This document shows positions 1 through 6,520 of a stretch of DNA of 17,147 nt, piece after piece (position 1 is the stretch's first letter; each line of letters starts with the position of its first letter). Origin of the DNA: CAZTII01 sp964613305. Lineage in GTDB: Bacteria; Bacillota_I; Bacilli_A; Erysipelotrichales; Erysipelotrichaceae. The translations under genes and the position numbers were made by a program. Location: positions 1 to 17,147 of the forward strand of contig CAZTII010000038.1 of NCBI GenBank assembly GCA_964613305.1. The letters are read 5' to 3'. The notes under the pieces are model-generated. The model searched no databases. It saw only the letters and a list, made by a program, of their open reading frames with translations, and had not been told where the DNA came from.

Positions 1-64
1 CCACAATGGAAATTCACGAATTTTTATTTCCTATATTTTCACCGAAACTCAAATGCTTTTTCTT

Positions 65-93
65 TTGCAACTGTAAACTATTTAAGGTATGAT
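65..93 (+). promoter_or_regulatory. Candidate sigma-A promoter of ffh
   Basis: TTGCAA (65-70) is followed by a 17-bp spacer and TATGAT (88-93), giving a predicted transcript start near 100. A strong ribosome binding site, AAGGAAGGTGG (106-116), lies just ahead of the ffh ATG. The promoter implies ffh can be transcribed independently of whatever lies upstream of the window. Positions 1-64 show nothing else recognisable. Confidence 0.55.
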
Positions 94-122
94 AATATGG
101 TATGTAAGGAAGGTGGAACTAT

Positions 123-1466
123 ATGGCATTTGAATCATTATCAAAACGTTTAAATGGAGCATTTCGCAGCTTAGCTGGTAAAAGTAAATTAACTCAAGCA
201 AACATGGAAGATATGCTGAAAGAGGTGCGTGTTGCCCTTTTAGAAGCAGATGTTAATTATCGAGTTACAAAAGATTTTTTAGAAAAAGTTCGAGTAGAAT
301 CAATTGGACAAAAGGTTTTAGAATCAGTAGAACCATCAGAAATGATTGTAAAAATAATTCATGATGAAATTGTTGCGTTATTAGGAGACAATGAAGCAAC
401 ATTATCCTTTAAAGAAGAAGGTATTACAACAATTATGATGGTTGGTTTACAAGGAACTGGTAAAACAACAACTTCTGGTAAATTAGCGTCTTTAATGACA
501 CGTAAAATGGGAAGAAAACCATTGTTAGTGGCGGCGGATTTAGTTCGTCCGGCAGCTATTGAACAACTTAAAACATTAGGACAAGCAATTGGTGTGGAAG
601 TGTTTAGTAAAGGTCAATCGATTAGTTCTACTGAAACAGTAAAATTAGCGATGCAATATGCTAAAGAAAATCATTTTGATACTGTATTAATCGATACTGC
701 AGGCCGTTTACACATCGATGAACTATTAATGAATGAACTTAAAGACATTCAACAATTAGTGAATGCAGATGAAATATTATTGACAGTCGATGCGATGACC
801 GGTCAAGATATCGTTCAAGTAGCGAAAACATTTGCAGAACAATTACCACTTACTGGTTTAGTAGTAACAAAATTTGATGGTGATTCTAGAGGCGGTGGGG
901 TATTATCCGTACGCTCGATTACCAATGTTCCAGTTAAATTTGTTGGTCAAGGTGAAAAGATCGAAGATATTGATGTTTTCTATCCTGATCGTATGGCAAA
1001 TCGTATTTTGGGCATGGGAGATATTGTAACTCTTGTTGAACAAGCTCAAGAAAAACTAGATGTTGAAGCATCAGAAAAAGCTGCTAAAAAAATGATGGAT
1101 GGAACATTCACCATGGATGATATGTTACAACAGTATGAACAAATTAGTAAAATGGGGCCACTTAGTGGCATTATGAAGATGATTCCCGGAATGAGTCAAT
1201 TAACAGAAGCAATCAATGATGATGACGCTGAAAAAGGGATGAAAAAACAAAAAGCAATCATTCAAAGTATGACAATGGAAGAACGTGAAAATCCTTCGAT
1301 TATTAATAGTCGTCGTAAAAATAGAATTGCTAAAGGAAGTGGTACAACACCACAAGAAGTATCAAAAGTTGTAAGCTCTTTTGAAAAAATGAAAACAGTG
1401 ATGAATCAAATGAGTAGAATAAAAAATTCAGGATTTGATTTTAGTAAATTAATGGGCGGAAAATAA
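123..1466 (+). CDS. ffh: Signal recognition particle protein Ffh (SRP54 GTPase)
   Basis: Ffh binds the SRP RNA and signal sequences of nascent membrane proteins, then docks on FtsY in a GTP-dependent way to deliver ribosomes to the Sec translocon. The 447-residue length is normal for the family. The helical N domain spans about 1-95. The G domain follows, with P-loop GLQGTGKTT at 108-116, DTAGR at 191-195 and TKFD at 249-252 followed by the GDSRGGG motif. The C-terminal M domain (about 325-435) is methionine-rich and contains the RNA-binding segment RRKNRIAKGSG. The start is fixed by the AAGGAAGGTGG site at 106-116. It ends at a hairpin terminator shared with the convergent neighbour. In many Firmicutes rpsP follows ffh closely; here about 9.2 kb of other genes intervene. 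Confidence 0.98.
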   Translation: MAFESLSKRLNGAFRSLAGKSKLTQANMEDMLKEVRVALLEADVNYRVTKDFLEKVRVESIGQKVLESVEPSEMIVKIIHDEIVALLGDNEATLSFKEEGITTIMMVGLQGTGKTTTSGKLASLMTRKMGRKPLLVAADLVRPAAIEQLKTLGQAIGVEVFSKGQSISSTETVKLAMQYAKENHFDTVLIDTAGRLHIDELLMNELKDIQQLVNADEILLTVDAMTGQDIVQVAKTFAEQLPLTGLVVTKFDGDSRGGGVLSVRSITNVPVKFVGQGEKIEDIDVFYPDRMANRILGMGDIVTLVEQAQEKLDVEASEKAAKKMMDGTFTMDDMLQQYEQISKMGPLSGIMKMIPGMSQLTEAINDDDAEKGMKKQKAIIQSMTMEERENPSIINSRRKNRIAKGSGTTPQEVSKVVSSFEKMKTVMNQMSRIKNSGFDFSKLMGGK

Positions 1467-1496
1467 AAATAGGAATTAAATTTATCCTATTTTTTT
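1465..1496. terminator. Bidirectional terminator between ffh and the 415-codon ORF
   Basis: Arms AAAAATAGGA (1465-1474) and TCCTATTTTT (1485-1494) form a 10-bp perfect stem with a 10-nt loop and a T-run to 1496. On the minus strand the A-rich left arm supplies the U-tract. It overlaps the stop codon of ffh and the 3' end of the opposing gene, so it can serve both. Confidence 0.75.
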
Positions 1497-2729
1497 ATGT
1501 TCTAACAGCTTTTTAATCGTTTTTTCTCTTGAATACGTAACGTTCAATGTTTCAAGATATTGCCAAAATGCCGAAACCATGCTTTCTTTGTATATTGTAA
1601 AAACGGCAGAAGGAGCAGTAGTCTTAGCGATAATAGCTGCTTGTCCTTCTTTAACGCAAACAAGACTTTTTGGCAATTCTTCATTTAGAATGATTAATTG
1701 GTAGTTTGGATAAGTATTTAGCAAATAAATTAAGTAGTCGATATGTTCGATGTAATCAGTGTCCGTATAATATAAATCTGTTTGGTGTAATAAATCACTT
1801 AATGGTAAATATCGATTGTTCGATACATTGATAATTTCTATTAATGAATAATCCTGTAAATGATTTAATAAATTTGTATTAATGCGTTGTTGTAGCTTAT
1901 ATATTTCATCTTTATGATATCTAATAGAAAAGTTTTTTGCAATTGATGGTGGTAATGTTAAACACGATAAGCCTTGATTCATTAAAATAACATTACCTTT
2001 TTTTTCATTAAATAAATGAATCATTTTAATGAAGGAAGAAAGATTTCGTTGCGTATAAATTTCAATTAATGGTTTACAAAGTGAAAAATAATCGTTAAAT
2101 TCTTCTTCAAGAGATAGTGTAGCTTCTTGATTATATATCAGTATATTCAGTGTATTTTTAGTATTTTCACCAATTGAAGTAGAGAATAAGGCTGAGTGGT
2201 GTTGAGCAATAAATAATGTTCGGTGGTATACACCATCTCTTATTTTAGGATAGTAATACGGTTCAATATGACCACTACTATATAATGGTAACCATTTATT
2301 AATAGCTTCCATCATTTCGCCAATATTTCGATTAATTGTATGGATAATGACGATACGACAACCATTATTGATAAGCTTCGTTAATAATAGTGCCCATGTT
2401 TTAGAAAAAATTTCATCTTCATACAACCAACTAAAACATTCATCCGAATATAACAATAACAATTGTGGTTTATTCGTAGCACAAACGTTTTCTAAAAAGG
2501 TTTTAACACCATCACGTTTTCCTTGATTACCATAATAGTATGATGTTTCTAAAGGTGTTGTTACAACATTTTGTTTTGGTAATGTAGGTAATGTAGTATT
2601 ATCAGAAAAATCATTTAATAAGCGTGTTACAGGCTGTAAAAAATCATCATTTTTTTCTAACCATTCCAAAAGCGCTATTTCCGCTTCTTCTTTAGTAGAT
2701 GGATAGGTATAACCAATCGCATCGCTCAA
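1482..2729 (-). CDS. C-terminal part of a split HTH-type protein, function unknown
   Basis: This 415-codon open frame has no name I can give. It begins, as an isolated frame, at a TTG (2729-2727) with no credible ribosome binding site. The frame is open for 21 more codons upstream, to a TGA at 2795-2793. If joined to the upstream HTH frame by a -1 shift at 2765-2771, the two make one protein of about 482 residues. From memory this resembles a family of HTH-bearing proteins in Clostridia, which have a central region with a YYYGNxGKR-like motif (residues about 64-72 here), an IIHTINR motif and an EPYYYPK motif; that recall is unverified. There are no signal peptide and no convincing membrane segments, so it is probably cytoplasmic. 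The LLLLYSD and RIVIIHT segments look like buried beta strands of an alpha/beta fold. A regulator role is inferred only from the HTH fragment. Confidence 0.75.
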   Translation of the reverse strand: MSDAIGYTYPSTKEEAEIALLEWLEKNDDFLQPVTRLLNDFSDNTTLPTLPKQNVVTTPLETSYYYGNQGKRDGVKTFLENVCATNKPQLLLLYSDECFSWLYEDEIFSKTWALLLTKLINNGCRIVIIHTINRNIGEMMEAINKWLPLYSSGHIEPYYYPKIRDGVYHRTLFIAQHHSALFSTSIGENTKNTLNILIYNQEATLSLEEEFNDYFSLCKPLIEIYTQRNLSSFIKMIHLFNEKKGNVILMNQGLSCLTLPPSIAKNFSIRYHKDEIYKLQQRINTNLLNHLQDYSLIEIINVSNNRYLPLSDLLHQTDLYYTDTDYIEHIDYLIYLLNTYPNYQLIILNEELPKSLVCVKEGQAAIIAKTTAPSAVFTIYKESMVSAFWQYLETLNVTYSREKTIKKLLEHKKIG

Positions 2730-2747
2730 TACTTTTTTAGCGATTGG
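2713..2747 (-). repeat. 8-bp inverted repeat enclosing the stop/start junction of the split gene
   Basis: CCAATCGC (2713-2720) and GCGATTGG (2740-2747) are perfect complements with a 19-nt loop. The loop contains the TGA stop of the HTH frame and the TTG first codon of the downstream frame, which overlap as TTGA. On the mRNA the stem starts 17 nt after the T7 run. It could act as a downstream structure for recoding or mask the TTG; both roles are inference. Confidence 0.5.
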
Positions 2748-2929
2748 ATCATTGATCGATTTTGAAAAAAAGAAGCTACATTTTTTAAAAAGTCATTGTT
2801 TTTAGGAAAACCACGTTTACCAGTTCTAATACGTCCAATATAGGAAGGATCAAAGGATAGTGCCCGGCCTAAACAAGAGTTAGAACAACTACTTACTTTC
2901 ATTAATAAATCTAATTTTTTTGCGAACAT
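2726..2929 (-). CDS. N-terminal helix-turn-helix fragment of the split gene
   Basis: This 67-codon frame starts at an ATG (2929-2927) preceded by a good AAGGTGG site (plus-strand 2937-2943). Residues 1-55 look like a small XRE-like helix-turn-helix: a first helix FAKKLDLLMKV, then NSCLGRALSFDPSYIGRIRTGKRG, where the recognition helix would sit, and a following helix NNDFLKNVASFF. The last 12 residues (QNRSMIQSLKKY) look like out-of-frame tail. Shifting -1 at the T7 run (2771-2765) gives SKSINDPIAKKVLSDAIG, which continues a helix naturally into the downstream frame. The gene is divergent from the LRR/scaffold operon, and it may regulate that operon or itself. Whether a short HTH-only protein is made as well as, or instead of, the fused product cannot be decided here. 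Confidence 0.7.
   Translation of the reverse strand: MFAKKLDLLMKVSSCSNSCLGRALSFDPSYIGRIRTGKRGFPKNNDFLKNVASFFQNRSMIQSLKKY
2765..2771 (-). other. T TTT TTT slippery heptamer at the frame break
   Basis: On the coding strand seven T residues are read as T TTT TTT in the HTH frame (2771, 2770-2768, 2767-2765), which fits the X XXY YYZ pattern for -1 ribosomal slippage. After a -1 shift the next codon is TCA (2765-2763) and the frame continues into the 415-codon ORF. The same run could permit polymerase slippage, slip-strand phase variation or a sequencing indel. Confidence 0.5.
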
Positions 2930-2984
2930 AAAAACACCACCTTTTTAATAATCCTATCATACTAATAATCATAGTTCAACTCGT

Positions 2985-3012
2985 ATTGGCACGATTTGTG
3001 CCAATATTGGCA
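2985..3012. promoter_or_regulatory. Interleaved TTGGCA inverted repeats, candidate operator
   Basis: Three alternating half-sites lie in the divergent region. ATTGGCAC (2985-2992) and GTGCCAAT (2998-3005) form a perfect 8-bp inverted repeat with a 5-bp spacer. The second half-site combines with the third into a perfect 14-bp palindrome, TGCCAATATTGGCA (2999-3012). This spacing suits cooperative binding of a dimeric regulator controlling the leftward HTH gene, the rightward LRR operon, or both. The binding protein is unknown; the adjacent HTH product is the obvious candidate. Confidence 0.55.
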
Positions 3013-3037
3013 AGGACAATTTTTGTGACAAACAATT

Positions 3038-3055
3038 TAAGAAAGCGGTTTCATA
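3038..3055 (+). promoter_or_regulatory. Candidate CcpA cre site
   Basis: The core AGAAAGCGGTTTCA (3040-3053) with its flanks matches the published Bacillus cre consensus WWTGNAARCGNWWWCAWW at every defined position except one (A instead of T at 3040). It sits immediately upstream of the TATAAT box at 3056-3061, where bound CcpA would be expected to block initiation of the LRR/scaffold operon. No ccpA gene is in the window, so this is sequence match plus inference. Confidence 0.5.
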
Positions 3056-3061
3056 TATAAT
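3056..3061 (+). promoter_or_regulatory. Candidate -10 box of the LRR/scaffold operon
   Basis: A perfect TATAAT occurs here, with a predicted start near 3068 and a leader of about 20 nt. No good -35 hexamer is found 16-18 bp upstream, so the promoter would be weak or activator-dependent. An alternative promoter, TTGGCA (3007-3012) with AACAAT (3031-3036) and an 18-bp spacer, overlaps the third TTGGCA half-site. Confidence 0.4.
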
Positions 3062-3087
3062 TAATATATATGAGTAGGAGGGGTAAT

Positions 3088-6000
3088 ATGTTAAAGCGAA
3101 TCATTTGTGGTTTTATAGCAGTACAACTCATTTTTGTTCATTGTCTAAACATAGTTGCGACAGAGGAAACATCTCCAATGGAAAGTGAAGAAGTCATTGA
3201 GACCATTAACACAATCGATAATGAGGCAATTGCTGAAAAAATTGAAGTAAACGAAAGTGAAGAAATTGTTGAAGGTGATGAAATCATGCAATCAGAAGAA
3301 ACTATTTCGTCTGAAACTAGTGAACTATCAAGTGGCTCCAATAATGAAATGGATGATAGTGAACACGTGTTCTTATCAAATCCAGCTGATTTTGTTATTG
3401 ATGCGAACAAGGTATTAACCCAATATACGGGAACAGACACCGAAGTAACCATTCCAGACGGTGTAGTTAAGATTGGTTATGCCTCTTTTCAAGGTAAAAC
3501 GACGATTACTAAAGTGGTGATGCCTAATACAGTGACAGTGATAGATAGTTATGCCTTTAATAACTGTACTTCACTAAGTGAGATTCCGTTATCAACAAGT
3601 TTAACAAGTATCAACTATAGTAGTTTTGCTGGTTGTACATCGTTAAAAACAATCCATATTCCAAAGACTTTAGTGAATTTTACCGGATATTGGCCTAGTA
3701 TTGAAAATGTAACATTTGAATCAGGGACAACATCAGTGATTGGAAATTTGTTTGAAAATACGCCAATAGAAAGTATTGTACTTCCTGATACCATCACAAC
3801 AATCCAAGGATATGCATTTAGAGGTTGTACAAAATTAAAAGACATTACATGGTCGATGAATTTAAAAGTTATCGGTGGAGCAGCGTTTTTAGGTTGTACT
3901 AGTCTTGTTAATGCCACTTTACCTGAAGGCCTTACAGAAATACATGATAGTGTATTTTATAACTGTACTAATTTAGCGGATGTGACGCTACCAGATTCTT
4001 TATTGAAAATAGGTAGTAATTCATTTTATAGCTGTTTCAACATTCGTGAGATTACTGTACCTGCTAATATTACATCAAGTGGATATGCGTTTAATAATTG
4101 TACGAATTTAACAACGATTAAATTTAAACCAGATACAAAAAAGGTTCCTGATAATTTATTCAATACAGTACCTGGCTTAGTAGAGATAACATTACCTGAT
4201 AGTATTACGCAAATTGGAGCGGCTTCATTTCATAATTGTTTTAATTTAAAAACGATCAATTGGCCACGGTATTTAATAAGTATCGGTGACAAAGCTTTTA
4301 AATATTGTCATAGCTTAATTGATGTTAGAATTCCAGATACTGTTACAACTATTGGCGGAAGTGCTTTTAGCAATTGTACTAATTTATCGACACTTAAAAT
4401 ATCGAATAATATTGTAACAATGGATGAATCTTTTCAAAATCTACCTAAATTAACAAGTATTTTCATACCAAAAACAATTGTTAATGGTTCCAATGCCTTT
4501 CTTGGTAGTAATAATTTAAAAAATGTTATTCTTCAAGAAGGAATAAAGACGATACCTAATTCTTTATTGTGCAATTTACCAGGGATTGAAGAAATAATAT
4601 TACCTAACAGTGTGGAGGCAATTTCTGATTATGCTTTCCACTCGTGTGCTAATTTAAAAAATATTCACTGGTCTTCTTCTTTAACTTCAATATACAAACA
4701 AGCTTTCTATAATTGTGATAGTCTTACACATATTACATTACCGGATAGTGTAGCAGGAATTGCTGAAAACGCTTTTTCTTACAGTGATAATTTACGTGAA
4801 GTTAGTTTTGGTAAAGGTTTAACTTATATGGAACATAGCGTACTTAAAGAATGTCCAAACCTACAAAAAGTGACATTTAATAGTCCAATGTCAATACCGG
4901 ATTATACTTTTCTTAACTGTATTAGATTATCAGAAGTTAATTTATTTGAAGGAATAAAAAGTATCAATTACAGAGGATTTTATAATTGTAAAAATTTAAC
5001 AACAATTAATTTACCGAATGGGTTAACAACGATTGGTGAAAGCGCTTTTGAAAAAACAGGGTTAATCAATCAGGTAATTCCAGATAGTGTATATTTAATC
5101 AATCATTATGCTTTTAGAGATTGTACAAATTTAGAAACAATAACTCTAGGTAAAGGATTAATAACGATTGGAACAGAGGTGTTTAGATCGAATGTTAAAT
5201 TACAAACGATTGAATTACCAACCAGAGTTAAAACTCTTGGTGACAGAGTTTTCTTAGAATGTCCTAGTTTACAGTTAATTAAAATGGGGAAAGCAATTAC
5301 AACAATTGGCGCAAATTTAGTGTCCTATGTAAATGTTACTAAAATTAAAGGATATGAAGGAACAGTTGCTCAAACATACGCAACAACCAATGGTATCGCC
5401 TTTGAAGCGATGTCTTCAAAACCAACAACTCAAATTGATACTCCAGATAGGTATTCAATTGTTTATTTTACTGCATATGAACAGCGCTATCTTCCTCTTA
5501 AAATTCGCTTGCTTGATGAAGATGGAAACGAAACAAACGATACATTTACTATAACGAAGAATTATGGGTATAATTTTTCATTTAATCATGAAACGCAGAT
5601 AGCAACATTTAGTGAATATAATGTTGGAACAAATGTTGCTTGGGGATATAAAATTACGACATCCAATGGGATAACAAAAGATGTCGTTGTAAATGCTGGT
5701 TTAAAATACAATGAGCTAACCTATAATATTGTAAGAAATCCACAATTATTAGTGGCGAAAGGTTCTAAGTTTAATCCTAAAGGATTGATTATTAACGCTA
5801 CTGATAATGTTTGTGAAGAATTAATATACTCTTATAATACGAATCCAACATTATTTACATTCACTGATAGTAACGATAATCCTGTTGATAACAATACTGT
5901 TATTAATGGTGATATGATGGTTAAAGTAAAAGTTGCAAATCAGCCAGGACACCTTGAATTAAACTATGTTGTGAATACTGTTAGTGCAGAAATAATGGAT

Positions 6001-6501
6001 GGACAACCATTACAATTAATGAGTAATGCGAATTGGAATAGTAGTTATACATTCTCGCTTGATCGCTTACAATTTAAAGAAAATGGTGTTGTTACAACAA
6101 AACAAATTATTGGTAGTTATTTAGAAAATGTTCCTAATTACTTTAAAGAAGTTAATACTAATTGTGAAAACATTAGTTTCAGAATTGATAAAAATCAAGG
6201 TGTTTCAGTGGATACTATTAATTTAGTTGTTAAGGTTAATGGTTTTGCGAGTGATATTATGATTAATATTCCGGTAAATGTTATTACTAATACACGCATA
6301 TTAGGAGATATTTCTGGGACTGATAATGAAATAACAGTTGATGATATAAATTCTATTGTTATGCATATCAATAAAGTGTTCTTATTGTCTGATACATTAA
6401 AACCGTATGCTGATGTAAATGCAGATGGAAGAATTTCAATTACTGACGTTGTTATGATTCAAAATCATATTTTAAATGTTAAATTCTTAACTGATTATTA
6501 A
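3088..6501 (+). CDS. Secreted BspA-type leucine-rich-repeat protein with C-terminal dockerin
   Basis: This is a 1137-residue surface or secreted protein. I chose ATG 3088 over the in-frame ATG at 3070 because AGGAGG (3076-3081) lies six bases before it and residues 1-24 then form a clean signal peptide (MLKR, hydrophobic core, cleavage near IVA). Residues 25-95 are a disordered stretch rich in Glu, Ser and Thr. About 26 LRR_5 (TpLRR/BspA) units of roughly 23 residues span 103-775, of the form AFxxCxxLxxIxLPxxLxxIG, and end in a cap GYEGTVAQTYATTNGIAF. Residues 776-1070 are beta-rich and unrecognised. A dockerin occupies 1072-1137. Its second loop is canonical (D1109, N1111, D1113, D1120); its first loop has one extra residue (D1074...D1086). 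BspA-type LRR proteins often bind host or matrix proteins, so adhesion is a reasonable guess. The dockerin predicts docking onto the downstream cohesin protein. No sortase motif is visible. Confidence 0.88.
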   Translation: MLKRIICGFIAVQLIFVHCLNIVATEETSPMESEEVIETINTIDNEAIAEKIEVNESEEIVEGDEIMQSEETISSETSELSSGSNNEMDDSEHVFLSNPADFVIDANKVLTQYTGTDTEVTIPDGVVKIGYASFQGKTTITKVVMPNTVTVIDSYAFNNCTSLSEIPLSTSLTSINYSSFAGCTSLKTIHIPKTLVNFTGYWPSIENVTFESGTTSVIGNLFENTPIESIVLPDTITTIQGYAFRGCTKLKDITWSMNLKVIGGAAFLGCTSLVNATLPEGLTEIHDSVFYNCTNLADVTLPDSLLKIGSNSFYSCFNIREITVPANITSSGYAFNNCTNLTTIKFKPDTKKVPDNLFNTVPGLVEITLPDSITQIGAASFHNCFNLKTINWPRYLISIGDKAFKYCHSLIDVRIPDTVTTIGGSAFSNCTNLSTLKISNNIVTMDESFQNLPKLTSIFIPKTIVNGSNAFLGSNNLKNVILQEGIKTIPNSLLCNLPGIEEIILPNSVEAISDYAFHSCANLKNIHWSSSLTSIYKQAFYNCDSLTHITLPDSVAGIAENAFSYSDNLREVSFGKGLTYMEHSVLKECPNLQKVTFNSPMSIPDYTFLNCIRLSEVNLFEGIKSINYRGFYNCKNLTTINLPNGLTTIGESAFEKTGLINQVIPDSVYLINHYAFRDCTNLETITLGKGLITIGTEVFRSNVKLQTIELPTRVKTLGDRVFLECPSLQLIKMGKAITTIGANLVSYVNVTKIKGYEGTVAQTYATTNGIAFEAMSSKPTTQIDTPDRYSIVYFTAYEQRYLPLKIRLLDEDGNETNDTFTITKNYGYNFSFNHETQIATFSEYNVGTNVAWGYKITTSNGITKDVVVNAGLKYNELTYNIVRNPQLLVAKGSKFNPKGLIINATDNVCEELIYSYNTNPTLFTFTDSNDNPVDNNTVINGDMMVKVKVANQPGHLELNYVVNTVSAEIMDGQPLQLMSNANWNSSYTFSLDRLQFKENGVVTTKQIIGSYLENVPNYFKEVNTNCENISFRIDKNQGVSVDTINLVVKVNGFASDIMINIPVNVITNTRILGDISGTDNEITVDDINSIVMHINKVFLLSDTLKPYADVNADGRISITDVVMIQNHILNVKFLTDY

Positions 6502-6520
6502 ATAGAGAGGAGGTTGTTTT

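Noticed and set aside
2727..2729. TTG as the genuine start of an independent 415-residue gene.
   Set aside because: There is no ribosome binding site, the open frame continues 21 codons upstream, and the peptide upstream continues the HTH protein naturally after a -1 shift. The frame is kept as a feature but not as a confident separate gene.
2987..3002. Sigma-54-like -24/-12 element (TTGGCACG-N4-GTGC, with GG and GC ten bases apart).
   Set aside because: The match is explained by the perfect inverted repeat, it reads almost equally well on both strands, and no sigma-54 or enhancer-binding protein gene is visible. It would be worth revisiting if rpoN is found in the genome.
3070..3087. Earlier start of the LRR protein (MSRRGN extension).
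   Set aside because: The ribosome binding site AGGAGG lies inside this stretch and ahead of ATG 3088, and the signal peptide is cleaner from 3088.
3138..3452. Antisense frame of 104 codons opposite the LRR gene, and similar 60-112-codon frames opposite or inside the LRR, scaffold, dehydrogenase, membrane protein and glycosyltransferase genes.
   Set aside because: They are shadows of strongly coding frames, lack ribosome binding sites and show low-complexity or unnatural composition.
3500..5300. Tandem DNA repeats or a CRISPR-like array in the LRR gene.
   Set aside because: The periodicity is at protein level with diverged codons; there are no identical DNA repeats with unique spacers.
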